A stretch of DNA of 64,000 nucleotides from Streptomyces sulfonofaciens (GCF_014656295.1 NZ_BNCD01000002.1:124001-188000), one strand, 5' to 3'; shown: positions 16,851 to 26,270, counted from the first letter of the stretch. Program-made: numbers and translations. The notes: a model not told the origin generated them from the sequence alone.

Positions 16851-17767
16851 CCCCGCCCGGCGCACCGGACGGCGGCTTTGACACGGGCCGCCGCACGCTG
16901 ATCGACTCCCACGTCCACTTCTGGGACCCGACCCGGCTCGACTACCCCTGGCTGGCCGGACTCCCCCCGCTCGACCGCCCCTTCACCCCTCGCCACCTCG
17001 CCGACGAGACACCGGAACCGACCGACGTGGTCTTCGTCGAGGCGGGGTGCGCCACGCACAGGGCGGCCGACGAGATCGCCTGGATCAGGAGCGAGGCGGG
17101 CGAGCGGCCGTGGATCCGCGGTGTGGTCGCGCACGCGCCGTTGGAGGATCCCTCCGAGGCGGCCGACGTGGTCCGCGGCTACGCGGACGACCCCCTTGTC
17201 GTCGGGGTACGGCGCAACATCCAGGACGAGCCGGCGGGCTTCACCCGGGACGCGGGCTTCCGCGCAGGGGTGGGGCTCCTGGGCGAGGCCGGGCTCCCCT
17301 TCGACGCCTGCGTGCGCGAGCACCAACTGCCGGAACTGATCGAACTGGCCGAGGCGTGCCCGGACACCGTGATCGTCCTGGACCACCTCGGCAAACCGTC
17401 CGCCGACAACCCGTCCGCCTCCTGGCGGCAGGCACTGCGCCGGCTCGCCGAGCACGCCAACGTCGTCTGCAAGCTCTCCGGGCTGGCCACCGAGGCCGCT
17501 CCCGGCACCGGTCCCGAGCCCATGGCCGCAGTGCTGCGCGAGGCCCTGGGAACGTTCGGCCCCGACCGGTGCCTGTACGGCAGCGACTGGCCCGTGATGA
17601 TTCTGGCCACCGGGTACGGAACATGGCTCGACCTGGTGTGCACCGCACTCGTCCCCTTCGGGGACGCCGCGGCCGACGCCGTCCTGCACGGGAACGCTTC
17701 CCGGGTCTACCGGCTCGATCGCGCCGACGCCTCCACCGGAGGCCGGGCGCGCAAGGAACCGGCATGA
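16847..17767 (+). CDS. Amidohydrolase-2 family sugar lactonase (L-fucono-lactonase type)
   Basis: 306 aa. Metal-dependent amidohydrolase fold: HxH in IDSHVHFWDP at the N-terminus, His in VILDHLGKPS, Asp in LYGSDWPV. Proteins of this subfamily open aldono-1,4/1,5-lactones such as L-fucono- or L-rhamnono-lactone. ATG 16847 with AGGAGG about 7 nt upstream; overlaps both neighbours by ATGA. Its place directly after an aldose dehydrogenase and before a mutarotase supports the lactonase role: step 2 of the pathway, giving the free aldonate. Confidence 0.85.
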   Translation: MTPPGAPDGGFDTGRRTLIDSHVHFWDPTRLDYPWLAGLPPLDRPFTPRHLADETPEPTDVVFVEAGCATHRAADEIAWIRSEAGERPWIRGVVAHAPLEDPSEAADVVRGYADDPLVVGVRRNIQDEPAGFTRDAGFRAGVGLLGEAGLPFDACVREHQLPELIELAEACPDTVIVLDHLGKPSADNPSASWRQALRRLAEHANVVCKLSGLATEAAPGTGPEPMAAVLREALGTFGPDRCLYGSDWPVMILATGYGTWLDLVCTALVPFGDAAADAVLHGNASRVYRLDRADASTGGRARKEPA

Positions 17768-18102
17768 AACGCGTGGCCCAGACGATTCGGCTACGGCCCG
17801 AACACCGCGAGGAGTACCTGGCGCTGCACCGCGAGGTGTGGCCCGGTGTCGAGGCGGCTCTGCGTGCCGCGCACATCCGCAACTACAGCATCTTCCTCCG
17901 CGGCGACACACTGTTCGGCTACTTCGAGTACCACGGCTCCGACTTCGCCGGGGACATGGCCGCCATCGGCGACGACCCCGAGACCCGGCGCTGGTGGGAG
18001 CTCACCGACCCCTGCCAGGAACCGTGGCCCGACACCGGCACCGGCGGGCAGTGGTCCGACCTGACCGAGATATGGCACTTGGACGAGGAGACACCCGCGT
18101 GA
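17764..18102 (+). CDS. L-rhamnose-mutarotase-type protein
   Basis: 112 aa, the usual length of the RhaM (DUF718) family. Signature segments are present: REEYLALHREVWPGVEAAL, NYSIFLRGDTLFGYFEY and the C-terminal WHLDEE. RhaM interconverts alpha and beta anomers of L-rhamnose; relatives sit in L-fucose clusters as well. Here it would supply the anomer taken by the aldose dehydrogenase. ATG 17764 overlaps the lactonase stop, and its stop overlaps the GTG of the next gene (GTGA). Confidence 0.88.
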   Translation: MKRVAQTIRLRPEHREEYLALHREVWPGVEAALRAAHIRNYSIFLRGDTLFGYFEYHGSDFAGDMAAIGDDPETRRWWELTDPCQEPWPDTGTGGQWSDLTEIWHLDEETPA

Positions 18103-19142
18103 CCCTACGACGTGTTGCCTACACCGGGGCCCGGTCCCTGGCCGTGGAGACCGCCGGCACACCACCGCTGCCCGCAGGACACGTCCGCATCGACGTCGCC
18201 TACACCGGGATCTGCGGCACCGACCTCCACGTCTACCACGGCGCCATGGACGCACGTGTCGAGCCGCCGGGCGTGATCGGACACGAGATGTCCGGACGGA
18301 TCGCCGAGATCGGCCCGGACGTCACCGGATGGCACGTCGGCGAGCAGGTCACCGTCATGCCACTGGTGCCCTGCGGGCAGTGCCCCGCCTGCTCGGCGGG
18401 CCACGACCACATCTGCCACCGACTGGTCTTCCTCGGTATCGACGCCACGGGATCCATGCAGACGAGCTGGACCGTGCCCGCCACGACACTGGTACGGCTC
18501 CCCGCGGACCTCCGACTGGACCACGCCGCGCTGGTCGAACCCACCGCGGTCGCCGTGCACGACGTGCACCGGGCAGACCTCCGGGCGGGCGAGAAGGCCC
18601 TTGTCGTCGGCGGCGGGCCGATCGGACTGCTGATCGCGATCGTGGCCCACCGCTCCGGAGCCGACGTCCTGCTCGCGGAGCCCGACCCTTACCGCAGGGC
18701 CGTCGCCGAGGACGTGGGCCTGCCCACCTATGACCCCAGCGCCGAGGACGGGGCGGGGAGCATCGCGAGGTGGACCGGCGGCGCCGGCGCGGCTGTGGCC
18801 TTCGAGGTCTCCGGAGCCCAGGCCGGTGTGGGCACGGCGGTCGAGGCGCTCGCCACCCGCGGACGCCTGGTCCAGGTGGCGATCCACCCGGTGCCGAGGG
18901 AGATCAGCCTGCACCGCTTCTTCTGGCGCGAACTCACCCTCGTCGGCGCCCGACTGTACGACCGCGGTGACTTCGAGACGGCGGTGCGGCTGATCGCCGA
19001 CGGCGAGATCCCCGCGGCCCGGTTGATCTCACGGATCGAACCGCTCGAACGAGCGGCGCAGGCATTCGAGGCACTGGAGGAGGGCGGCGGCGTCATGAAG
19101 GTGCTGATCGACTGCCGTGCCCGCGGAGAGGACAGGCGATGA
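18099..19142 (+). CDS. Zinc-dependent medium-chain dehydrogenase
   Basis: 347 aa, sorbitol/threonine dehydrogenase type. Catalytic zinc ligands lie in GICGTDLH and GVIGHEMSG; the structural zinc lobe has four Cys (CGQCPACSAGHDHIC). The nucleotide-binding turn is VVGGGPIGLL. GTG 18099 is used because it overlaps the previous stop (GTGA) and begins the expected N-terminal strand. It would oxidise a secondary alcohol with NAD(P), plausibly a sugar acid such as a galactonate/idonate type compound. Step order relative to the SDR cannot be read from sequence. Confidence 0.85.
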   Translation: MTLRRVAYTGARSLAVETAGTPPLPAGHVRIDVAYTGICGTDLHVYHGAMDARVEPPGVIGHEMSGRIAEIGPDVTGWHVGEQVTVMPLVPCGQCPACSAGHDHICHRLVFLGIDATGSMQTSWTVPATTLVRLPADLRLDHAALVEPTAVAVHDVHRADLRAGEKALVVGGGPIGLLIAIVAHRSGADVLLAEPDPYRRAVAEDVGLPTYDPSAEDGAGSIARWTGGAGAAVAFEVSGAQAGVGTAVEALATRGRLVQVAIHPVPREISLHRFFWRELTLVGARLYDRGDFETAVRLIADGEIPAARLISRIEPLERAAQAFEALEEGGGVMKVLIDCRARGEDRR

Positions 19143-19924
19143 ACCCCACCGACCCGAGCCGCATCCCGGCGTTCGATCTCAGCGGGCGACTCGCCGTGGT
19201 CACCGGCGCGCGGCGCGGCATCGGCCTGGCCGTGGCCGAGGCCCTGGCGGCCGCCGGCGCCGACATCGTGGCCGTCAGCGCACACGTGGAGCCCACGGGC
19301 AGCGAGGTGGCGGAGCGCGTCACGGCGCTCGGCCGCCGCTGCACGGTGCTGCGAGCCGACTTCGCCGACCGCGCGGACGTGGCGCGCCTTTCCACCCTGC
19401 TCGGCGGTCTGGACCGGCCGGTGGACATCCTGGTCAACAACGCAGGCACCATCGCCCGGGCACCGGCCGCCCAGCACTCCGACGCCGACTGGGACCACGT
19501 CCTGTCCGTCGACCTCACCAGCCAGTTCATCCTCACCCGCGAGGTCGGACGCCGCATGCTGGAGCGAGGGCACGGCAAGATCGTGTTCACCGCGTCGCTG
19601 CTCAGCTTCCAGGGCGGCATCAACGTGCCCGGATACGCCGCCGCGAAGTCCGGGCTCGCCGGTCTGACCCGAGCCCTGGCCAACGAGTGGGCGGGACAAG
19701 GTGTGAACGTCAACGCGATCGTCCCCGGCTACGTGGCGACCGACAACACCCAGGCACTGCGGGACGACCCGGACCGGAACGCCGCCATCCTCGACCGGAT
19801 CCCGGCAGGCCGCTGGGCCAGGCCGGAGGACTTCGGCGGCATCGCCGTGTTCCTCGCCTCCGCCGCCTCCGACTACGTCCACGGGGCGCTGATCCCCGTC
19901 GACGGAGGCTGGCTCGGCCGCTGA
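19139..19924 (+). CDS. KduD-like short-chain dehydrogenase
   Basis: 261 aa classical SDR. Cofactor motif TGARRGIG, NNAG, and the catalytic Ser...Tyr-x3-Lys in ASLLSFQGGINVPGYAAAK. The stretches SLLSFQGG, NVNAIVPGYVATDNTQ, ILDRIPAGRW and VDGGWLGR match 2-deoxy-D-gluconate 3-dehydrogenase/KduD proteins closely. KduD reduces or oxidises 2-keto-3-deoxy sugar acids, and L-KDF dehydrogenases of the fucose pathway are related. Overlaps the Zn dehydrogenase by ATGA and ends the coupled run of genes. A dehydratase that would make its keto-deoxy substrate is not in the window. Confidence 0.85.
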   Translation: MNPTDPSRIPAFDLSGRLAVVTGARRGIGLAVAEALAAAGADIVAVSAHVEPTGSEVAERVTALGRRCTVLRADFADRADVARLSTLLGGLDRPVDILVNNAGTIARAPAAQHSDADWDHVLSVDLTSQFILTREVGRRMLERGHGKIVFTASLLSFQGGINVPGYAAAKSGLAGLTRALANEWAGQGVNVNAIVPGYVATDNTQALRDDPDRNAAILDRIPAGRWARPEDFGGIAVFLASAASDYVHGALIPVDGGWLGR

Positions 19925-20110
19925 CCCGCGCGTAGCACCCGCGGAACGCTCGGCGGCACGGCGGGAGAGGTACGCCTGGCCCGTACGGCCGCGCCGCAGG
20001 GACGGCGGAGGCCGCCTCACCGCCAGCCGCGCCGCAGCTCGCGCGTCGGCCACCGGTGGGCAATGCCCCCACGGGTCCGCCACGGCCGGGACCAAGGACG
20101 GCACGACCCC

Positions 20111-20194
20111 GCGCCCCACCGTACGAGCGGCTCACCCTGCGCCCCACCGTACGAGCGGCTCATCCCGCGCCCCACCGCACGAGCGGCTCACCCC
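20111..20194. repeat. Three tandem copies of a 28-bp unit
   Basis: Units at 20111-20138, 20139-20166 and 20167-20194 begin GCGCCCCACC and differ at only 1-4 positions; a decayed fourth copy follows to about 20217. They fill much of the 311-bp gap (19925-20235) between the SDR and the beta-helix gene. The repeat keeps an ACGAGCGGCTCA core in each unit. Function unknown; the spacing could space protein-binding sites or simply reflect slippage. Confidence 0.85.
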
Positions 20195-20235
20195 GCCCGC
20201 ACCACACCGGCTCACCTTCTCACCCTAGGATGCTC

Positions 20236-22290
20236 ATGCTCCGATATCCAAGAACAGCAGTGGCCGCCATCACCGCGGCCCTCACCGCCCTCACCGGGAC
20301 GGCGCTGTCCACGGCTGCCGCCGGCGCCATGGCCGGCCGTACGACCACGATCGTGGTGGCTCCGGAGGGCAACGACCGCAACTCCGGCACGGCCGACCAC
20401 CCGGTCGCCACCCTCACCAGGGCGCAGCACCTCGCCCGCGAGTCGTCGCAGACCTCCGATGTCGTCGTGGAGCTGACCGGCGGTACCTACAGTCTGACGA
20501 AGCCGTGGCGGCTCACCGGCGCGGACTCCGGCCGCAACGGCCACACCGTCACCTGGCGGGCCCTGCCCGGGCAGACACCGGTCCTCTCGGGCGGACTGAA
20601 GGTGACCCACTGGAAGCTCAGGGACCAGGCGTCGAACATCTACGTCGCACGGGTGCCGAAGGGCGTGGATGCGCGGCAGCTCTACGTGGACGGCGCCCTC
20701 GCACCCCGCGCCTCCCTCACCATCTCACGTGACGACGTCAAGGTGACCCGGTCCGGGATGACCATCGTCAACCCCGCGCTGAACTACCTCGCGTCTCTTC
20801 CGCAGCAGAACCGGATCGAGGTGGAGAGCCAGAACTCCTTCACCGACCGCTTCGCACCTGTGCAGAGCATCGACGGCAGCACCATCACGATGCAGCAGCC
20901 GGCGTGGAACAACAACAACTGGGGCTACGACACCCTTGCCAAACCCTTCGCCGGCGGCACGCTCATGCTGCAGAACTCCTACGCCTTCCTGAGGAGTGCC
21001 GGGCAGTGGTACCTCGACCCGCAGGCCGGGAGCCTCTACTACAAGGCGCCCGCCGGTCAGGACCCCGAGGCCAGTGACGTCGAACTGCCGCAGCTCACCT
21101 CCCTGTTGCAGATCGGCGGCACCTACGACCATCCGGTGCACGACGTCGCGGTCCAGGGAATCCGGTTCGAGTACTCCACCTGGCTCCAGCCGGGCACCTC
21201 GACGGGCTACGCCGATCAGCAGAACGGTGCGTTCCTGGCTTCCGCCTACCCGCAGCCGGCGGATGTCCTGACTTCCTGCCAGTCCGGCTGCCGGGAGTTC
21301 GAGGCGGCGCGCAACGACTGGCACCAGATACCCGCAGCCGTCCAGGTCTCGGCCGCGAGCGGCATCACCTTCACCGGGAACACGTTCACACATCTCGGCC
21401 AGGTGGCCCTCGGCATCGGCAACGACGCCAACGCCCACGCCTCCGGCGTCGGCCTCGGCGCCTCCCGCATCACCGTCTACGACAACACCTTCTCCGACGA
21501 CTCGGGCGCGGGCATCGTGGCCGGCGGCGTGCAGCCCGACGCGCACCACCCGTCCAACCCGGCGATGGCCAACAAGGACATCACGATCAAGGACAACCTG
21601 GTGACGAAGGTCGCCGAGGACTACAAGGACATGTCCGGCATCCTGTCCACCTACGTCACCCACGCCGTGATCGAGCACAACGAGGTCTCCGACCTCGCCT
21701 ACGACGGGATCGACGTCGGCTGGGGCTGGGGCGCCAACGACCCCGGCGGCAGCACGGACTACGAGAACCGCGGCCTGTACGACTACCAGCCGGTCTACAG
21801 CACTCCGACCACGCTGGCCGACAACATCGTCCGCTACAACCTCATCCACGGCACCAAGAAGGTCTTCCACGACGGCGGAAGCCTCTACAACCTCTCGGCG
21901 AGCCCCGGCACCGTCATGGAGGGCAACTACATCTACGACAACCACAACACGGTCGGCCTGTACCTGGACGAGGGCTCCCGCTATGTGACGATGTCGCACA
22001 ACGTGATCCAGGACGCCGGGGTGTGGGCGTTCACCAACGCCAGCTCGACCAACAACACCAACGACAACACGTTCTCGGGGAACTGGTACAACACCGGCGC
22101 CACCCAGGTGGCCACCGGTTCCCCGCACAACAACGTGCTGAGCGGCAACGTCCAGGTGAGCGACGGTGACTGGCCGGCGGCAGCCCGCCAGGTCATGGAC
22201 CAGGCGGGCATCGAGCCCGGCCTGCGGGCCGCCACCGGGCACTCCGGCCCGGCGCCAAAGGGCTCCGCCCCGCACACGCGGACTCCCTGA
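20236..22290 (+). CDS. Secreted right-handed beta-helix protein
   Basis: 684 aa. A Sec signal peptide covers about residues 1-30. Residues from about 40 read VAPEGNDRNSGTADHPVATL, the usual opening of secreted parallel beta-helix proteins; repeated coils rich in Asn (NEVSDLAYDGIDVGW, NYIYDNHNTVGLYLDEG) run to the end. Such folds host polysaccharide lyases, GH120 xylosidases and GH110-like galactosidases; I cannot assign one. Start: ATG 20230 and 20236 are both in frame; AGGA at 20227-20230 favours 20236. It follows locus B on the same strand and may make the oligosaccharide that locus B imports. Confidence 0.75.
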   Translation: MLRYPRTAVAAITAALTALTGTALSTAAAGAMAGRTTTIVVAPEGNDRNSGTADHPVATLTRAQHLARESSQTSDVVVELTGGTYSLTKPWRLTGADSGRNGHTVTWRALPGQTPVLSGGLKVTHWKLRDQASNIYVARVPKGVDARQLYVDGALAPRASLTISRDDVKVTRSGMTIVNPALNYLASLPQQNRIEVESQNSFTDRFAPVQSIDGSTITMQQPAWNNNNWGYDTLAKPFAGGTLMLQNSYAFLRSAGQWYLDPQAGSLYYKAPAGQDPEASDVELPQLTSLLQIGGTYDHPVHDVAVQGIRFEYSTWLQPGTSTGYADQQNGAFLASAYPQPADVLTSCQSGCREFEAARNDWHQIPAAVQVSAASGITFTGNTFTHLGQVALGIGNDANAHASGVGLGASRITVYDNTFSDDSGAGIVAGGVQPDAHHPSNPAMANKDITIKDNLVTKVAEDYKDMSGILSTYVTHAVIEHNEVSDLAYDGIDVGWGWGANDPGGSTDYENRGLYDYQPVYSTPTTLADNIVRYNLIHGTKKVFHDGGSLYNLSASPGTVMEGNYIYDNHNTVGLYLDEGSRYVTMSHNVIQDAGVWAFTNASSTNNTNDNTFSGNWYNTGATQVATGSPHNNVLSGNVQVSDGDWPAAARQVMDQAGIEPGLRAATGHSGPAPKGSAPHTRTP

Positions 22291-22298
22291 CCGCACCC

Positions 22299-22328
22299 GG
22301 GGCCCGCGGTGCGGTCACCGCGGGCCCC
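22299..22328 (+). terminator. Strong terminator after the beta-helix gene
   Basis: A perfect 11-bp stem (GGGGCCCGCGG at 22299-22309, CCGCGGGCCCC at 22318-22328) with an 8-nt loop, nine nt behind the stop codon. It ends locus B. Confidence 0.8.
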
Positions 22329-22596
22329 CGGGCCACCGGAGCGGGCCACCGACCGAGCCGGCGGCCACGTCACGAACGGCACGGGCCGAGCGGCCGGGCG
22401 GCCGGTCGGAGACAGACCGGACGGTGGAGTTCCTTCTGCCGCTCACGCTGGCGGCGGGTCGACAGTGGTTGGACCGGCTCCGGAACGCGCTTCGAACTTG
22501 GCGGCTCAGCCGGGCATTCAACGGACGCCGACGTGGCGTTCGTTCGGTCATGTGCTCCGACCAAGGCGCACAGGACCAGGACGAAAGCTGTGGGGG

Positions 22597-22794
22597 GTGA
22601 GTCTGCTGCCTGATGCGGCTGTGGGGGAGGGGTTCGCGGAAGCCTCACGCTTCCGGTACGCGTTGTACGCGTGTCCGCCCGGCCGCGGCTATGGGTCGTT
22701 CGAGCCGGCGGATGCGCTGCTGTGTGCGCCTCGTGCGCTGCGCTCGGCAGTCGAGCCGACGCTCCTGCCCGAGCACCGGGACCGCACGGGCCCG
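22597..22794 (+). pseudogene. N-terminal remnant of a DDE transposase
   Basis: A reading of about 65 codons from GTG 22597 contains SRFRYALYACPP and ALLCAPRALRSAV, which align with the N-terminus of the transposase decayed at 32.9-34.35 kb (SRFRTDFYDCLTARADALFE and following). Both begin with the same 12 bases, GTGAGTCTGCTG. Everything after it is lost. It lies in the otherwise empty 22291-22916 gap between loci B and C, so an insertion element once landed between them. The rest of the gap shows no gene. Confidence 0.6.
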
Positions 22795-22916
22795 GCCCCG
22801 GGCGACCGCCTGGTGCCCCGGCACAGACACCAGGCATCCGCTACGACATGGGAAGAACCGACCGCCGCGAGAAGACACTTGTCGCCCTGCAACGGCCGGA
22901 AGGTCAAGGAACAGGC

Positions 22917-24404
22917 TTAGCTGATCCGGATCATGTTCCACGACAGCGGCGGCAGTGCGATGGCGAGTTCGCCGGCGTCGACGGCGAGATTCGCACCCGT
23001 ACGGGGCACGACTCGACCAGGCTCGTCCTCGGTGTTCGCGGCCAGCGGGTCCGCACCGCCGATGTAGGTGTGAGCGGCCCGGCGCAGTCTCGGGACGGCG
23101 CGCAGGTCGACGGTCAACGGCAGGGTTTCGTGCTGGTCACGGTTGACCGCGAAGACCGTCACGCTGCCGTCGTCGCGCACTGCCACGGCGTCCAGTACGG
23201 GCACCTCGCCGAACCACGCGGTCTCGTAGGTCGGTGAGGTGATCACCGGTTGCAGCACCACCCCGCGGCCGTACCGACTTGTCAGGGCGAACGGATGGAA
23301 GGTCGTCTGCGGCCAGGCGGGGCCACCGGGTTCGGCACGGATCGCGCCGATCGCGTTGACCAACTGTGCCAGGCAGGCGATGCGCACCCGGTCGGCGTGC
23401 CGCAGCAGGCTGATCAGCATGTTGCCCACGACGACGGCGTCGACCAGGTTGTACTGATCCTCGATCAACCGCGGCGCCCGTTCCCACTCGCGTTCGACGG
23501 TCGTCTCCTGCGAGTACCACACGTTCCATTCGTCGAGCGAGAGGTTGACGCGTTTCGTGTGGCGGCCCTTTGCCCGTACGTAGTCGGCAGTGGCCACGAC
23601 GGCGTCGATGTACCTGTCCATGTCGGTCGTGCAGGCGAGGAAGCTCGCGCGATCCCCCTTCCTCTCCTGGTAGTAGGAGTGCAGCGAGATGTAGTCGACG
23701 TGCTCGTAGCAGTGTTCCAGCGTCGTGGCATCCCACTCGGGGAACGTGGGCATCCGCCCACCGGACGATCCGCACGCCACGAGTTCGATGTCCGGGTCCA
23801 CCAGCCGCATTGCCTGCGCCGCCTGGGCGGCCAGCCGCCCGTACTCGTCCGCGGTCTTGTGGCCCACCTGCCAGGGCCCGTCCATCTCGTTGCCGAGACA
23901 CCACACCTTCACCGCGTGCGGGTCGGGCGCCCCGTTCTTGCGGCGTAGATCCGACCAGTACGTTCCTCCGGGGTGGTTGCAGTACTCGACGAGGCGGGCG
24001 GCCGCATCCGCCCCGCGGGTGCCGAGGTTCACCGCGAGCATCGGCTCCGAGCCGACCCGCCGGCTCCAGGTGCAGAACTCGTCCGTGCCGACGGCATTGC
24101 TCTCGATCGACTTCCACGGGAGGTTGAGCCGGGTGGGACGCGACTCCCGTGGGCCGATGCCATCCTCCCAGCGGTAACCCGACACGAAGTTCCCACCCGG
24201 GTACCGCAGGATCGGGACCCCCATCCCGGTGACGAGGTCTGCCACGTCGCCACGGAAACCGTGCTCATCGGCGGTCGGGTGCTCCGGCTCGTAGATGCCG
24301 CCGTACACGCACCGGCCGAGGTGCTCGACGAACGACCCGTACAGCCGCGGGTCGACTTCACCGACGACGAACGCGGGATCGACGACGAGGCGGGCATGGG
24401 ACAT
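22917..24404 (-). CDS. GH51 alpha-L-arabinofuranosidase
   Basis: 495 aa, no signal peptide, so intracellular. GH51 hallmarks: DPRLYGSFVEHLGRCVYGGI near the start, acid/base Glu173 in CLGNEMDGPW, nucleophile Glu292 in SLDEWNVWY. It removes L-arabinofuranose from imported arabino-oligosaccharides with retention of configuration. Full family length. It is the last gene of the minus-strand operon after the GH39 gene (228-nt gap, which contains a short GC hairpin at 24480-24497). Together with GH39 and the transporter it defines arabinoxylan use. Control is probably by the LacI protein at 29844. Confidence 0.95.
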   Translation of the reverse strand: MSHARLVVDPAFVVGEVDPRLYGSFVEHLGRCVYGGIYEPEHPTADEHGFRGDVADLVTGMGVPILRYPGGNFVSGYRWEDGIGPRESRPTRLNLPWKSIESNAVGTDEFCTWSRRVGSEPMLAVNLGTRGADAAARLVEYCNHPGGTYWSDLRRKNGAPDPHAVKVWCLGNEMDGPWQVGHKTADEYGRLAAQAAQAMRLVDPDIELVACGSSGGRMPTFPEWDATTLEHCYEHVDYISLHSYYQERKGDRASFLACTTDMDRYIDAVVATADYVRAKGRHTKRVNLSLDEWNVWYSQETTVEREWERAPRLIEDQYNLVDAVVVGNMLISLLRHADRVRIACLAQLVNAIGAIRAEPGGPAWPQTTFHPFALTSRYGRGVVLQPVITSPTYETAWFGEVPVLDAVAVRDDGSVTVFAVNRDQHETLPLTVDLRAVPRLRRAAHTYIGGADPLAANTEDEPGRVVPRTGANLAVDAGELAIALPPLSWNMIRIS

Positions 24405-24632
24405 GCGGATTCCTTACGTTGTAGGTGGGTCGGTCTCGGTCCCCGTGGATCGCACCCCCAGTTGCACCGCCCACCGTGCCCCCGGCACCCACCGGGGAGG
24501 GCATGAAGGCCGGGCGCAGGCGCCTTCAAGGACGAGGCGCCTGGCGAGGCAACCGCGTGAGGTGGCACCGCGGAGCCGTGTAGGCGATGGCTTCGCCCAG
24601 TCCCGAGGGGAAGGCGGCACGGCGGGCGGACC

Positions 24633-26270
24633 TCACGCCGCCTGCCTCACCGACATCACCGCCCACGGCGGGAGGTCGACGTCGATGTGGAGCACACCAT
24701 CGTCGGGCACGGTCAGCGTGAATTGGCGGAGTGAGTCGGCGACCGCGCTCAAGTAGGTGCTCTCCGTCCGGGACAGGTTGACGGGGGATCCGAGACGGTG
24801 CCACGCCTCGGCGACGTTCCCGTGCTCCCAGTCCATGATCTCGACGAGGAACGCGGTCCCCGGTTCGAGTTCACCGATCGAGTGGCGGATCCTTCGGTCC
24901 GGGCCCATCCCGGCCAGCGCGCGCGTCGCCGGATACGAGTTCGCCGTGCCGAGTGCCTTCATGGCCATTTCGTCGGGGTAGTTGAAGAACAGCGCCGACA
25001 CAGCCGATGTCCGGCTGTTCCGGGTGACGACGCCGTTGGGCGTCGCGAGGAGCAGCCGGTCGCCCAGCCGTCGGAGCATCGTGAACGCATGGAACGTGGG
25101 TTTGTGCAATCCGGCCTCGTTCACGAGACCGAACCCGCCGTGGAACGGTCCGAGTCCGGCACCGCCCTCCTCGAACACGTCCGTGAAGGTCCAGTAGGAG
25201 ATCGAGTCGGCGAGCATGGCACATTTCAGGTACGTCCGCGTGATGAACGTGGCCGCGAACAGGGTGTCGTGCACGAAGTCGCGGGCGGACGGCGAGGTCG
25301 ACCACTCCGTGATGTGGATCTCGGCGTCCGGATACGCGCTGTTCGCCACAAGATCACGAAGGAGGACCAGGTCGTCGAACGTCGCGTCGACGTATCGGGC
25401 GATGTGGACGCCCCGGCCGTCGGCGCCGTAGGCGAAGTCGGTCGGGTACAGATGGGTCGAGAGGAAGTCGACCGGGAGGCTGCGCTTCGCGCACCAGTCG
25501 ATGAAGTCCTCGATCCACACCGGACGCCAGTCGAGTGCGTCGACGTCGGACGCGCCGGCCGTTCCGTGCATCGCCGAGCGGTCCTCGACCTCACCCTTGT
25601 AGCGGTCGTCGGGCACGAAGACGCTCGTCGCGGGCCCGCCCACCTTCAACTGGGAGTCGATCTTCTTGATCGCCGTCACGGTGTGCTCGTAGAGTTCGAA
25701 GTACTCCGTCTTCGTGCCCGTCCAGAAATGCGGAACCAGGTTCGGTTCGTTCCACACCTCGAATCGCCATTCGCGCACCTCCGCGAGACCGTACCTGTCG
25801 ATCCAGTGCTCGACCGAACGCGTCACCAGCTCGACCCAGCGCGCCATGTCCTTGGGTGGACTGCAGTGAGCCCCCCACCAGAACACCGTCTCGTGTGCGG
25901 TCGCCAACTCGCGCGGCATGAATCCGAGTTCGACGAAGGGGCGGGCGCCGGACTCCAGGATGAAGTCGAACACCTTGTCGACGTAGCTGAAGGTGTACAT
26001 CGGGGAGGCGAGCGGCGTGTTCGGGCCGAAGCCGTGGCCGTAGCTCTCCCGATACACGAACATGTCGTCGTGAAAGACGCCGTGGAAGCGGATGTAACGG
26101 AATCCGCAGGCATCGACGACCTCGCCGAACTGCTGTTGCCAGTCCGCGCGCAGTGCCTCGTTCGCCCGTCCGGCGCCGACGCACTCTGACCAGATGTGCG
26201 GGAGCGGGCTCTCGTCGCGCAGGTCGCCGTCGATGCGGATCCGAGATTCGCTCGGAGCGTGGTCGGTCAT
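24633..26270 (-). CDS. GH39 beta-xylosidase
   Basis: 545 aa, cytoplasmic. Acid/base Glu175 in FEVWNEPNL and nucleophile Glu322 in HITEWSTS, the classic GH39 pair; the N-terminal ESPLPHIWSECVGAGRANE and RYIRFHGVFHDDM are also typical. It releases xylose from imported xylo-oligosaccharides. ATG 26270 is chosen because the family N-terminus starts there; the Shine-Dalgarno is weak (GTGAG) and a 35-residue in-frame extension has no family similarity. It lies 145 nt after the permeases and before the GH51 gene. Confidence 0.92.
   Translation of the reverse strand: MTDHAPSESRIRIDGDLRDESPLPHIWSECVGAGRANEALRADWQQQFGEVVDACGFRYIRFHGVFHDDMFVYRESYGHGFGPNTPLASPMYTFSYVDKVFDFILESGARPFVELGFMPRELATAHETVFWWGAHCSPPKDMARWVELVTRSVEHWIDRYGLAEVREWRFEVWNEPNLVPHFWTGTKTEYFELYEHTVTAIKKIDSQLKVGGPATSVFVPDDRYKGEVEDRSAMHGTAGASDVDALDWRPVWIEDFIDWCAKRSLPVDFLSTHLYPTDFAYGADGRGVHIARYVDATFDDLVLLRDLVANSAYPDAEIHITEWSTSPSARDFVHDTLFAATFITRTYLKCAMLADSISYWTFTDVFEEGGAGLGPFHGGFGLVNEAGLHKPTFHAFTMLRRLGDRLLLATPNGVVTRNSRTSAVSALFFNYPDEMAMKALGTANSYPATRALAGMGPDRRIRHSIGELEPGTAFLVEIMDWEHGNVAEAWHRLGSPVNLSRTESTYLSAVADSLRQFTLTVPDDGVLHIDVDLPPWAVMSVRQAA

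Noticed and set aside
20111..20217. Tandem 28-bp units considered as a CRISPR array
   Set aside because: The units are directly adjacent with no spacers, and no cas gene is present.
22309..22920. 203-codon frame between loci B and C
   Set aside because: Only 22597-22794 resembles anything (a transposase N-terminus); the rest is featureless, so only the remnant is annotated.
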